A stretch of 64,000 nt of DNA, taken from NCBI GenBank assembly GCA_947069175.1, contig CAMTDV010000023.1:84764391-84828390 (forward strand). The letters are read 5' to 3'. A program made the position numbers and the translations under genes. Below are positions 20,531 to 31,196 of this stretch, one piece after another (the stretch's first letter is position 1; the number at the start of each line of letters is the position of its first letter). The notes beneath the pieces were generated by a model. That model ran no database searches and was not told where the DNA came from. It worked only from the letters and a program-made list of their open reading frames with translations. Source of the DNA: Scalesia atractyloides. Lineage: Eukaryota; Streptophyta; Magnoliopsida; Asterales; Asteraceae.

Positions 20531-21177
20531 TATTTAAAGGGTCAGTTGCATGTTCTAGGTCTATTTCTAACATTTTTTTAACTAAATCTAAATAAATAAA
20601 AGTCAATAGTAGCTTTAAATATTGAAATCTAAATAAATAAAAGTCAATAGTAGTTTTAAATTCTGATGGATGATAACTTGATAATGTGTTCAATATAAAT
20701 ATATGAAATTGTTTGTATAGTCGTTGACATCGTATTTAAAATAGTATTTGAAGATCTTCTTTAGATTTTGTTGCCTTGTAACTTTTATTTGTTTGTATTA
20801 TATATGAGTCTATTTTGGCATGTATTAATTAAAACACTATTTTACTTTTGAAACATATTAGTTAAAACTCTTATCTTGTAGACTTGTAAGATGTGTTTGA
20901 TTTGTATGTTTAAACAAAAGATCAAGAAAAGTAGGAAGCAATGTGTTATTTTAACCGAATGTGTTAAAAAAACTAATATAACATGAGTTTTGATTTTTAT
21001 TTTTATTTTTTAACAATGTGTTAAGAAAACTAATGTAACATAGAGTTTTTTTTTAACTGCTTATGAGAACAGGGTTTTACCACTACCTTTTTTCTTTGTA
21101 CCCCTCACTTTTAAAGTTATATATAATATATAATGCCACCTTGATTTTTTTTTAATTACAACAACTACTATTATTAT

Positions 21178-21450
21178 TAGAGTAAATCTACAAGTGGTCC
21201 TTATGGTTTCCAAACCAGAACCAAGTAACACCTTTGGAGTGTTACGTTTTAAAATTGCAAGTTTGGGGCTAGTAATTTTGAATTTGTAACATCTTTTGGG
21301 TCTAAGATGAATTTTTGTTAATTGTTTGAGTCTTAAACCCTAAGCTTAATACAAAATCGAAACCACAAACTTTAAACTTGCAACTTTTAAACGTTGGATT
21401 CAAAAGATGTTACCTAGGCCAAATCACAGGAACCATTTATGTAATTATTT
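21178..21450. mobile_element. Possible TIR MITE
   Basis: Left end GAGTAAATCTACAAGTGGTCC and right end GGAACCATTTATGTAATTA are approximate inverted repeats, and the interior has further inverted phrases (ACACCTTTGG/.., AACATCTTTTGG/CAAAAGATGTTACC). The style is that of Mutator-like MITEs. The target duplication is unclear. Confidence 0.45.
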
Positions 21451-21639
21451 TTTTTATTAACTTTAATGACCATAGATGGTGTTGGAGCTTCTTGTGCATT
21501 TATCTATGGAGAGATGGAACTAATGGAAAAACTTGAGCCACTAACTTTAGTTTATTGAAAAAAAAGTTTTATATCCGTGTTTGATCGATAAATGTGGTAC
21601 TTGTTAAGACAGATAAATGACTTTGGTTAAAGAATCTAA

Positions 21640-22364
21640 AATCTAGGGAATGAGCACTTTAGGCGAATTAGTAGCTTTGTTAACTCTTATACGAAAGTTA
21701 AGTGGTTATTGCTTACTCTTTAAGGATGATATGATGTTGTCATATTGTTTCATTTTGTTTTGATTCCGATAAAGGTAATGTATTTCGTGTACACAACTAC
21801 TTGATGGTTCAAAATGGAAGGCGAGGTATCTTCTTAAACGGTCTGCTCATACCATTCGAGAAAGAGTTGTGTTGATAGTGTTAACATGTATACACCAATT
21901 GGTTGAAAATATAAAATATGATTCAAATAAATACCAAGAAGTTGAGTGGGAGATCCTAACGAATGTCACTCATTACATTTTGTTGTGCATCACTCTATTT
22001 TCGAGAGAAGTGCCCGGATAGTTTTGTGATTTTAATCCATAAATTTTCAAAATTACAGCTATAGTCCTTAAATCTGGAAAATTCATTCTCGAATAGTCAC
22101 TGAAACGGATGAAGGTTAGTTTTGATATTAAGGGGAATGTGATATGACTATAATACCCTTGTTATTAAAATAATATGTAAAACATTAACAAATATCTAAC
22201 CCACCTCTATCCTCTTCAACTCTCTGTTTTCCCTCAACCCCCACCGCTGCAGCTCCGGCCGGCCACCCAACTTCGAGCTCCAAAACCACCCACCAATTCC
22301 GGCCGGCCACCCAACTCTGAGCTTCAACTCTCTATTTTGCCTCACGATTTCACTCCTCCAAACT
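21640..22364. other. Intergenic sequence
   Basis: No gene is recognised. GC-rich phrases CCGGCCGGCCACCCAACT occur twice (22255 and 22300). The stretch at 22010-22140 resembles the 'GTGATTTTAATCC...' end of plant TIR elements but no partner end is seen. Confidence 0.4.
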
Positions 22365-23209
22365 TGTTGGAAATTTGGTGAACGGATATTTAGTGAATTA
22401 TAATTTAAGGAAATTATAATTATTAATAAACTCTTCATATGGTGAATTAAAAATTAAACTCTTGAATAGAGTTTTTATGTCTTTTAGTTTGAGTCTTTAT
22501 GTCTCAAGTTAAGTTTATAATTAAGTAGCTAATTAAGTGAGATTTTTCACTTGTTCTCACTCTTGTAAATAGTAGGTTATTGTTCTCATTTTAGATAGAG
22601 AAAAAATGCTAGAAAAAAACAAGAAATGATAAAAGAAAATACATGAATATATGGAGAGTTCTCTGAAAGAGGAAATACTTAAAGACCCATGTATTGGGTA
22701 CTTAGAGAAATATATTTTCTCTATACGATTTTAACACCTCGTCTCATAATTTTCCACAAGTTCACTATAATTTTATTCGGTGTAACATCGGGCGCGTGAG
22801 CCATCTCCTGCAGTACATACTGCTTCGGTTGTTGTACCCTGGGAAACAGACGCGTCGTCTTTAGTAGAGACGCGAAATCTATTTTAAGGGAAGCGTGTTG
22901 AACACGTGCCTCAGCCACAACCATCAACATCAGTTTGTTTATTTTTTGCAGCCAAGAAAGATCGCACAAGGAGATGCGGTTCAAGTTCTCGCAGCAGAAA
23001 TTGTACAAGAAGACGCTTCTCAAGCTCTTGTCAAATAGAACGATTTGAATCGATTATTTAAATATGTTGTATTTTATATTTAATTTTGTATATGGTACGG
23101 ATACTATAATTTCACAAAATCATGTAAAAAGAATATCTTCACAATTTTCTATATTTAATTATATAATTTTATTATAAAATTATGACCCGAATTCTAGGAA
23201 AATGTTCCA
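22365..23209 (+). mobile_element. Possible Copia-type solo LTR or LTR remnant
   Basis: It starts TGTTGGAAATTTGGTGAAC, a common opening of plant Copia LTRs. The later part (ACATCGGGCGCGTGAGCC, GGGAAACAGACGCG, CAGCCAAGAAAGATCGCAC) looks like an LTR R-U5 region. A possible end is AATGTTCCA at 23209. No target duplication is visible, so the boundaries are weak. The 100-residue minus-strand frame at 22721-23023 is the reverse of this and is not a gene. Confidence 0.35.
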
Positions 23210-23760
23210 GACGTTTTTCTTGCAATTTCGTTCTCTCTGCTCTGTTTTGATCGAGTTGGGTTTTGGTTGTCGAAGTCATGTGCCGCCTCGCCGGCGACTC
23301 TGGTTCTGTTCGGAAAAAAAAGGAGATTTGTTGAAGGTTTGTTGTGCACATATTCGTGATTTACTACTGCAATGAATCATTACATCTTAAGATTTGTTGA
23401 AGGGTTATTGCGATTTCATCGTAGAAAATACGGATATGGAACATAAATAACTGGATCTGAGCGTAGCCTGTATCTTCCCAAATTTTAAGCATCTAATGAT
23501 ATCAAATTATCTAGTTCAAATTTTTTTACCATAAAAGTTTAATACAATTTGTTGAGTTACATTAGAAACATTATTAAAGTTGGTCAATTAAGAATACATT
23601 AAGTAATAATATTTTATTCTATTTGACCAGATAACTTGTTAAAACAAATAGGTGATATGGTATTTGTTCTACCGTAATAAAAATAATGTGAATTCAAATT
23701 CTTATAAATACAAGATATGTGATTTGTAAATGTAAATAATATTATTTTAGAAAAAAAAAG
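23210..23760. other. Intergenic AT-rich sequence
   Basis: No gene or structured repeat recognised. Confidence 0.4.
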
Positions 23761-24086
23761 AGTAAATTAGACTTTTCATCTTTTATGTCTAAACTAAATT
23801 GCAAACGCTGTCCTTTAACTACAGAAAACTACACCGAACGTCCTTTATGTTTAACAATTCTATGTGTGGTGTCACTTTTCCATAATCTAGTTAAAATTTT
23901 AAGTTAAGCTCAGAGCACACGTGGGTAATTTCGTCATTTTCTTCACCAAATTAAAAATGCAAAATTTAATTTCCCGAATGACCACGGCCCACCCCCTTTT
24001 GTTCGAACACAAAATTCATCAACTGTAGTTTTCGTAGTTAAAAGACAATGCCTGTAACTTTGTTCAAACGAAAAATACAATTTACT
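23761..24086. mobile_element. TIR MITE, 326 bp (Mutator-like style)
   Basis: The first ~80 bases (AGTAAATTAGACTTTTC ... TTTAACTACAGAAAACTACA) are matched in reverse at the other end (GTAGTTTTCGTAGTTAAAAG ... AAATACAATTTACT). The flanks are A-rich on both sides, so the target duplication cannot be read with confidence. Confidence 0.7.
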
Positions 24087-24469
24087 AAAAAAGAACTATA
24101 AAACATATATCAAATAATTAATTAATATACACCAACTAATGTATAAAATAACATATTTGCCGTTCATGACTTCCTAATCCTAACATCTAATCTTAGCCGA
24201 GTAAATCAAACTAGTCCACGCTCATCAGTCATCACCATCACATGCACATAATAAATAAATAAATAAATAAATACAAATAATAATCAATAATAAAACGTAA
24301 AAAAACAATCACAATGTCGATACATCTCAAAACCAATGTATGAACTGGCCACTATTTTGTTTTTATATTTGACACTATTTTCTATCTCCTTTGACTTCTG
24401 AAAACGATGCTTTACAGCTACGTACACACTTGAACATTTAACTTAGTATAATTTCTTCTTATTTTTTTT
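24087..24469. other. AT-rich spacer with AATA microsatellite
   Basis: A (AATA)n microsatellite lies at about 24248-24275. Nothing else is supported. Confidence 0.5.
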
Positions 24470-25770
24470 GAGTTAAATGGCTGGTTGGTCCCGGTGGTTT
24501 GCAAATATTGCAGACTTGGTCCTATTGCTTCAATAATTACACATTTTGTCCCAGTGGTTGTAATTTTTGCACTCGTATGGTCCTTGTCACTAACCTAGGT
24601 TAGATTTCTCAGTTAAGTATATATAGAATGTCTATTTTACCCTTGAACATTAAGAAAATAAAAATATAACCATCCTGCACCCTTCTTCTTTCCCACTCCA
24701 CCACCAACACCATCTCCCCAAACCACCACTATGCATCACCATAACCAGCCACCATCTCCATCACAACCACCGTCTCTCCAAACCACCATTTCCGTCACAA
24801 TCACCGTCTCTCCAAACCACCACCCACCGCGTGGGATAAAGGAACAGTGAAAATAGCGTCAAAAACCACCACGGTCGCCGGTTCAGACGAACCGTTGAAG
24901 CTCGCTCTAGCAATGGTTCTTCAGAAGCTCTCAAATGGAAACTTATAGCATACAGCTATATAATCAACATATTAGAAACTTGTCGCTCACATTATGGGTG
25001 GAAAGATGATCCATATAATTGCATACAAGCTTTCTCCCAAAAAAAGGTGTATGATTTGAAGCTTAATACATCCAACAGCATAATTTTGAAGAATAGCATC
25101 TCAAAACTTGATTCTCAACTCAGCGCCTGTGCCACTGATGTACGCCACCACCACTCCAACCGGCACCCCCAGTTCAACCAGCGGCCTTAGGCTCCTCTGT
25201 TCCTCGTCTGTGTTTCACAGTTGCCTGAGGTGATAATGATGGTGGTTAGTCGGACCGGAAGTTGCAAATCTGAAATCGGTTATGGATCTGATGTCATCTG
25301 CATTGATATTGAATACTAGTGGGCATATTTACCGAAGACGAGGGCATTTTTTTCCAGCGAGGGATGGTGTTTTTTGGCGGTGATTTGTGGCCAACAATGG
25401 TGGACTGAGAGAGATAGACGAGAGTGGAGATGATGGTGGATGTCAACGGCGAGGTTGCGGCGGCTTTCGACGATATGCTGGTTGTCGGCGATGGGGTTGT
25501 GGCGGCTGATGGGAAGGAGAACAAGGTTGGGAGAGGTCGTGAGGGGTATGGAATGATGTTTGTTTAAGGTTTTTTTAATTGTATATTAAATGGATAAGGG
25601 TATTTTGGACATTTCATACACACTTAACTGATTATTTTAATGGTCATCCATGGTAAGAAACACACGAGTGCAAAACTTACAACCACTGGGACCAAGTGTA
25701 TAATTATTGAACCACTGGAACCAAGTCTGCAATATTTACAAACCATAGAGACCAACCAAACATTTAACTC
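24470..25770. mobile_element. 1.3-kb element with ~105-bp terminal inverted repeats
   Basis: The left end GAGTTAAATGGCTGGTTGGT is the reverse complement (with few changes) of the right end ACCAACCAAACATTTAACTC, and the match continues through ATATTGCAGACTTGGTCC, CAATAATTACAC and TTTTGCACTCGT. A run of exactly eight T flanks each side, a possible target duplication. Inside is a CACC-rich segment and a G-rich segment but no transposase. The long inverted repeats suggest a non-autonomous Mutator-like element. It ends 33 bases before the first W-box of the WRKY promoter. Confidence 0.82.
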
Positions 25771-25802
25771 TTTTTTTTATTCCACAACTATTTAGTTCTT
25801 GT

Positions 25803-25828
25803 TTGACTTTTCACCAAAATATAGTCAA
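25803..25828. promoter_or_regulatory. Two W-box cores in opposite orientation
   Basis: TTGACT at 25803-25808 on the plus strand and AGTCAA at 25823-25828 (TTGACT on the minus strand) fit the WRKY-binding W-box TTGACY. They lie about 80-100 bases before the TATA box of the WRKY gene, suggesting auto- or cross-regulation by WRKY proteins. Binding is inferred. Confidence 0.6.
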
Positions 25829-25903
25829 ACCATTCTCCACCGTCCGATCACAATCTCAACTCATTTCATTTCATTTCATTGTCTCCAGTTTCCCATTTAC
25901 ACC

Positions 25904-25911
25904 TTTATAAA
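25904..25911 (+). promoter_or_regulatory. TATA box of the WRKY gene
   Basis: TTTATAAA is followed by a C-rich then (CT)n-rich leader (pure CT run about 25942-25963). A start of transcription near 25935 would exclude an in-frame upstream ATG at 25879 and leave a 5' UTR of about 75 bases. Confidence 0.7.
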
Positions 25912-26010
25912 CCCCCTCCCCACCTTCATTTCTCACAATCTTTCTCTCTCTCTCTCTCTCTCTACTCTCTCACATCTCAGCTTTGGATACAAATTTTTTG
26001 TTCATCATCA

Positions 26011-27178
26011 ATGGCGGTTGAATGCGTAGGAGTACAACCAGTTGATCATCTAAACCACATGTTTCACCTTTCATCTCCTGACTTCAACGTCTCATCATCT
26101 TACAACTACAAAACAGTATCTACGTTAAAGCGTACCGGTCATGCACGGTTCCGCCGTGCACCGACGTTGTTTTCTACACAACCGGATTCTAACGAGCCTT
26201 CAACTTCTTCACAATCGGAAAAGAAATACGTAGATTCAAACATATCTGTTACCGAAACGATGTCGTCTTCACGTTCAACGAGTTCTTCGTCATCTGGATA
26301 CAAGGTTTCATCGTTAGGTATTGTAGCTCCGGCGCCGGTGTTTTCATCGCGGAAGCCGCCGTTGCCGGCGACTCACCGGAAAAGATGTATTGCTGACCGT
26401 CCGGTTGCTAACGTACACAGATCTGGAAGTGGTTGTCATTGCTGTAAAAGAAGGTGTGTATACGCTCTCGGCGTACTTTAGTGAATAACTGTTTGAGTTT
26501 ATATTCTTACCCTCGTGTTGGCAAATTAATCGTGAACGAAGGCGTACGTTAGCAGATTACTATTTGATTTGTCTATCTTACGCCTTGTGTTCATTAAAAA
26601 AGGTGTACGTTAGTGAATAGCTATTTAATTTTTCTATCTTACGCTTCGTGTTCATAAATTAATATTTCCGTTCTCGTTTGTTTTATCAGGAAAATCGGAT
26701 CAAAACGTGAAATAAGAAGAGTACCGATTGTCGGATCTAAGGTCACAAGCATACCCGCTGACGATTACTCGTGGAAGAAATATGGCGAGAAGAAGATCGA
26801 CGGATCTCCTTACCCAAGGTAATTGAGTAAAAAATTCTTTAAAAAAATAATAATTATGGCTCTGATATCATCTAAGATTATAAAACAATTTTTTTACAGA
26901 CATTAAAGCGAAACCATGATAAACTTAATGGGTACTAAATACCCTAATCTGATATACATTCCAGTAGATTTCAATTCTTATTTTGGTTTGGGTTTGATAT
27001 GTGCAGAGTGTATTACAAGTGTAGTAGCGGAAAAGGATGTCCGGCGATGAAGCGTGTGGAGTTGGCTAAAGATGATGCTAAGATGCTTTTGGTAACTTAC
27101 GACGGAGAACACAGTCACCGGCGAGCTCCGACGCCGGTAACGACAGGTTTGACCGGCCTGGTTGTTGAGTCAAAGTGA
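26011..27178 (+). CDS. Group IId WRKY transcription factor with variant WKKYGEK motif
   Basis: Three exons: 26011-26453, 26690-26818, 27007-27178, joined by GT-AG introns, give 247 residues. It would act in the nucleus as a DNA-binding regulator. In order: N-terminus MAVECVGVQPVD; the IId-type motif TLKRTGHARFRRAP (about residue 45); a serine-rich region; a zinc-cluster/basic region with GCHCCKRR (about 140-147); and the WRKY domain at about 168-228 with DDYSWKKYGEKKIDGSPYPR. The zinc finger is complete, C-x5-C-x23-H-x-H. The intron after the PR of the WRKY domain is the conserved R-type position. The heptapeptide is WRKYGQK in the family; R to K and Q to E here may weaken or change W-box binding, and the usual KP after it is KI. 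The protein is shorter than most IId members (roughly 280-350). The ATG at 26011 is chosen because it follows the TATA box and matches IId N-termini. Confidence 0.95.
26469..26660 (+). repeat. Three imperfect ~60-70 bp repeats in WRKY intron 1
   Basis: Units begin at about 26469, 26541 and 26602 with GGCGTAC(G/T)TTAG or GGTGTACGTTAG and contain TATCTTACGC and CGTGTTCAT. They make up most of intron 1 and stop before the polypyrimidine tract. Confidence 0.8.
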
Positions 27179-27233
27179 GGGAACACATGGTGATGCTGGG
27201 GTCCACAATGACTTTGCACAATTTTCTATGGTC

Positions 27234-27239
27234 AATAAA
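27234..27239 (+). terminator. Candidate polyadenylation signal of the WRKY gene
   Basis: AATAAA lies 56 bases after the stop codon. Plant signals are loose, and other A/T-rich candidates follow (for example GATAAAA near 27405). Confidence 0.45.
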
Positions 27240-27797
27240 CAAACAGTGTAGTAGGAATCAGGGAAGGAAAATGACGTTTCTTGTTTTGACTTTAGTGTCA
27301 GGGTGGAATTTGTACATTGGAGAAAGTTGGAGGGCGTAAATAGTAAATAGAACGCGATTTTGTGGGAAAATTTTTATTATGTCTTGAAATTATACGGAAG
27401 CGCAGATAAAACTGAACATGTTGGAACGTTATAATCGTCTTTTTTTTTTTATAAAATGTTATATATTAAAAGTTTGTAAAAACAAAAATATGAATTAACT
27501 AATGTCATATGGTGTGTGAAATTTAAAAAAATATTTAATGCCTAATTAATTAATTAATGTATCGTTAAATAAAAACAATAGAAAGTTAATGTAATATGTA
27601 CTTAAATATTTAATACCTGATTAATATATGGTTAAAATTTTGTATACAATAGCTTGCTTTAATTAGTATTTCTTTGTAAATAATAAGATTAAAAAGAACA
27701 CATACATTAAATTATTTTTGTTAAAGATATCAAACATGCTTTGTGTGTTGATATATATATTTAACGGAAAAGAATTTCACCTGTAAACTCATTTTGG
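27240..27797. other. AT-rich sequence after the WRKY gene
   Basis: The first part is presumably 3' UTR. Beyond about 27430 only poly-T and TAAT-rich sequence is seen; nothing further is supported. Confidence 0.5.
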
Positions 27798-27806
27798 TCG
27801 TGACAA

Positions 27807-28004
27807 TTTCAAAGGTCGATTTTTCGACCGCTATGAGACTGTACCCCCTGATACATGGGAACCGGAAGGAATCCATAAACTCTCGCCCCCGTCAGGTTTG
27901 AACCTGGGATTAAAGTACATATATCCATCGAAAATGGCCCGAGCAGCAAATCGAACCTGCATCTCCACTATAGAGGACAAGTCTCTTACCACTGAACCAA
28001 ATTC
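27807..28004 (-). mobile_element. tRNA-derived SINE, 198 bp
   Basis: The minus strand begins with a tRNA-like head: box A TGGTTCAGTGGTAAGAG and box B GGTTCGATTTG about 35 bases apart. An unrelated body follows, containing a second GGTTCAAACCTG phrase. A 9-bp near-identical duplication flanks it (TCGTGACAA at 27798-27806, TCATGACAA at 28005-28013). SINEs are copied by LINE enzymes; this one has no A tail and ends in a short TTTGAAA. Confidence 0.78.
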
Positions 28005-28117
28005 TCATGACAAAAGATATAGATTTTCATTGTTTCATTTCATTTCATTTCATGTTTAATTAAATGGGTTAATACAAACATCACCCGATTATTTATACGG
28101 TTAAACTGAGTAACAAC

Positions 28118-28236
28118 CAGGGGCGCAGGATAGAAGGGGTCCGGGGGTGTTCGACTCCCGAACTTTTTGGTATGTAGTTTACGTATTAGGTATATACGTT
28201 TTCGACCCCGGTTGAAAATTTTAAGCTTTGCCACTG
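28118..28236. mobile_element. hAT-type MITE, 119 bp
   Basis: Starts CAGGGGCGCAGGA and ends AAGCTTTGCCACTG (inverted CAGTGGCAAAGCTT), flanked by a perfect 8-bp duplication GTAACAAC (28110-28117 and 28237-28244). No coding capacity. Confidence 0.88.
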
Positions 28237-28244
28237 GTAACAAC

Positions 28245-28893
28245 CCAACTCAAACGTATTGTTAAATACTAAGCTGACCAGCCATTTCAGCTTTGGCTCT
28301 TGAAGAAAAGACTAGAGTTAAAATTATAGTATGAAATGTAATTTAATATTTATTGGTATAGTTTAACAGTTATAGTAAGAACAATATAGCCTTTGCTATT
28401 AAAAAAATACCAAGCCGGCCAAACATATAAATAAAAATATAATATATAATTTTTAATTCATAAAGTTTTGTTGGAATAGCAAAGTAAACGGATGTTAAGG
28501 TCTCCTGTATAGTACAAAAATAATCGAATTAATTAATTACCTAGTTGCGAGTGGAATCCATATTTTTATATATTCTGTTTCTTAGTGCGACTTTTGGCAA
28601 ATTGTTTTTCCCGTGACCTTGTCAAGTCAATGTATATGATGGCTATTTTCTGTTCCTTTAACTAAAAGAAAGTTGTTTTGTTATTCGTTATATTCTAAAT
28701 ATGTACATAACAATGACTTTTCTTTTATTATTAATAAATGTAAAAACATATTCATCTAAAAGATATCAATTGTAAATTTGCTTCTTACATAAAAATAGTC
28801 AGTTTTTAAAAGGAGTATGTTGTTTATTCTAATTATATTTTAGTACGATTAATTTACACACCCTATAAATCTATTGTAATTACATCTGTAAAA
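28245..28893. other. AT-rich intergenic sequence
   Basis: No gene or element boundary recognised. Confidence 0.4.
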
Positions 28894-29711
28894 TGTAACA
28901 CCCCAAGAACTTTATATTATATAGAAATATTAGACACCATGGTAAAATACTTCACACACAACTAATTGACTAAATTGAACTAGTTGCTTGTGGAAATCTA
29001 TTTAAAAACAGTTTGGTAATGTCTTTGCATGATAGACAAAACATGAGGGGCTGAATCTAGCTAGTTGGAAACTAAGTTAATGAAAAAAAAACAAACACAG
29101 TGTGAGTTCTAGGGAGCGACCAGAGAGAAGAAAGAAAGGGAGAAACCCTTCTCTGAACTGAAAATCATCAAATTTAAATCGATTAGAAGCCTAAATTCCA
29201 TGCATGAGTGTAAATCAATGATCATCTAGACAAGAGAATCGTAAGGTATGTTGAATTTTGATGTTTGATGATATTATGAAATTTTATGAACATAATAAAT
29301 TCTAAAATTGAGTATCATTGTGTATGCCATGACAGAAATCAAGATGTATATAAGTCTAGAGATAAATCCTAGATAAACATTTAGAGATCAAATGTTATGA
29401 TTTAAGTGGTTGCATGATTTTCAATATTTGTGCTAAATGGGTTTTTATGAATATGATGAATACATGAGTTGTGATAGTGAGAGTTTGGTAATGGATGTTG
29501 ATATGTTAGGTCCTAACTATCAAATGCATGTTCTAGACATAGACACTTGAAATGGGTGGTAATACGTGACTAATAACTAAATCACGGAATTGATAGGAAT
29601 AGTATAAAAATCTCGCCCACAAGGTGCTCTATGTAATGCCTAAGTGATCATAAATTGTTGAAAATACGGAAGAATCATGTGAATGAGCTTTTCGATAAGT
29701 TACATGATATA

Positions 29712-29760
<49 letters not shown>

Positions 29761-31191
29761 TTATGAATTGTAAATTGGGTTAAACATTATAGGCAAGTCG
29801 GACGAAACTTCGAGTGGCAAGATCGGACCGGACACGCGCTTGAAAGGAAAACTCTAAGGTACGCGACCCAATCATTTCGAAGGATTTTTCATTTATAATA
29901 TTAGTAGTAATACATATGTTAAGAAATGCATAAAGTCCAAGCATGTACGAGACATTCATAAGAGACGAGTTTCACGTATATGAATCGAATAGAAAATTAT
30001 TAAATATGAATTGTTTGACTAGCAATAAAAGCGATGGATTTCGTTAGGCTAATCAAACAAGTCAAAGCGATTGACAAATGAAGGTTAAGATAAACAAAAG
30101 CGAAGGATTTCGCTAAGTTAAGAAAACGGATTGAATACATGAGTGATGTTAGTTTGATAGTGTGAAAACGTTGAAATCCGCTAAAATGACCAACCGGATT
30201 AAGAAATAAAAGAGTAGAGGTTTGGTTATATAAAAACGATAGTTGTCATTAAATTAATCATACAGGGCGAAATTTAGTTGGAAACATACACATGAGGCGT
30301 ATTAGCGCTTAATTGGGCATAAACTTAGAAAAATGGTAGAATTGGAATTAAAACATAAATATAGTGATGGAAACATTTAGAATGCGTCTAAGTCATTTCT
30401 TTGATTTGAGCGTACAGAAAAAGGGATTACATGACTAAGTGAGATGGTTAAATGCGAGAACTTTTCAAGAAAACTATGAACGGGTCAAAATTTTATAAAA
30501 AGGGTAGTAAGCCGAAGGCCTATGAATTTTAAACATAGGGTAACTTGGACATTGTAAAATGAGTGTATTTAGTAGGAAATCTCGTTTCGACTACGTAGAA
30601 AGAAACGGAAGGTCAAGCCTTAAACGATTTAAGAGTTACAAGAATTTTGCGATAAAAAAAAGACAAAAAGAGAAAATTCTGCAGCATACCACCGTAGCTT
30701 ACGGCAAGCCACCGTAGCTTACGGTGGGATGCTGCTGTTAATAAATTTAAATCATGACCGTAAGACAGATGGTACTTCACCGTAAGACCTTATGGTCTTG
30801 ACCGTAAGCTACGGTGGTTGACCGTAGCTTACGGTGGGTACTAAACTTAAAATTTTTGTTTGTTTAACTAAGCCAGGTTTAACAAATGGTTATGTACGTA
30901 TATTATTATAAATAATGAATAATTAATACAAATAAATATTTGTTTTGTAGGTGAATTAGATAAAATGAATGTGGATCAAGGCTGAAGAAGAACCGAACAC
31001 TTCCAAATTACTAGCTTCCGCTTTGCTTTTTGTTGTTAAGAAACAAACTTGTCTTAAATGTTTTCTGAATGACTTATGTACTTTAAATTTTAAACTAATA
31101 TGAATGTTTATGAAACCAGATGATTGTATCAAATGGTGTATAAATATTTCATATTTATATAAATTAAAAAAATTATAAATAGGGTGTCACA
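28894..31191 (+). mobile_element. Solo LTR, 2.3 kb
   Basis: Begins TGTAACACCCC and ends AGGGTGTCACA (inverted match TGTGACACCCT), flanked by the 5-bp duplication TAAAA (28889-28893 and 31192-31196). No primer site follows. It contains a (TA)n run at about 29706-29756 and a palindromic CACCGTA.CTTACGGTG array at 30689-30840. No reading frame of note. Strand is inferred from the layout of the leader-like AGAGAGAAGAAAGAAAGGGAG near the start and is weak. Confidence 0.9.
30689..30840. repeat. Palindromic CACCGTAAG/CTTACGGTG array in solo LTR
   Basis: Units CCACCGTAGCTTACGG, CCACCGTAGCTTACGGTGG, GACCGTAAGCTACGGTGG and GACCGTAGCTTACGGTGG, with degenerate forms between (TCACCGTAAGACCTTATGGT). This is the same motif as at 4566-4740. 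Confidence 0.9.
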
Positions 31192-31196
31192 TAAAA

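Larger units (their letters stand above)
19116..21631. repeat. Tandem duplication, unit 2
   Basis: This is the partner of unit 1. It is interrupted by the plastid-derived rps2 segment (19148-19745) and by about 550 bp at 19978-20530 that unit 1 lacks. Inside it, two short direct repeats are visible: ATTTTATATTGTAGCACATA (about 19803 and 19850) and TAAATAAATAAAAGTCAATAGTAG (in part, about 20590 and 20630). No host gene is seen. Confidence 0.75.

Noticed and set aside
22721..23023. 100-residue minus-strand open frame as a gene
   Set aside because: It is antisense to LTR-like sequence and shows no family motif.
25294..25524. 76-residue minus-strand frame upstream of the WRKY gene
   Set aside because: It lies inside a TIR element, is serine/threonine/proline-biased and has no recognisable domain.
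25879..26010. N-terminal extension of the WRKY protein from the in-frame ATG at 25879
   Set aside because: That ATG lies before the TATA box at 25904, and the encoded stretch is the translation of a CT microsatellite. The ATG at 26011 gives a normal IId N-terminus.
29705..29757. (TA)n run as a regulatory site
   Set aside because: A simple microsatellite inside a solo LTR; nothing points to function.
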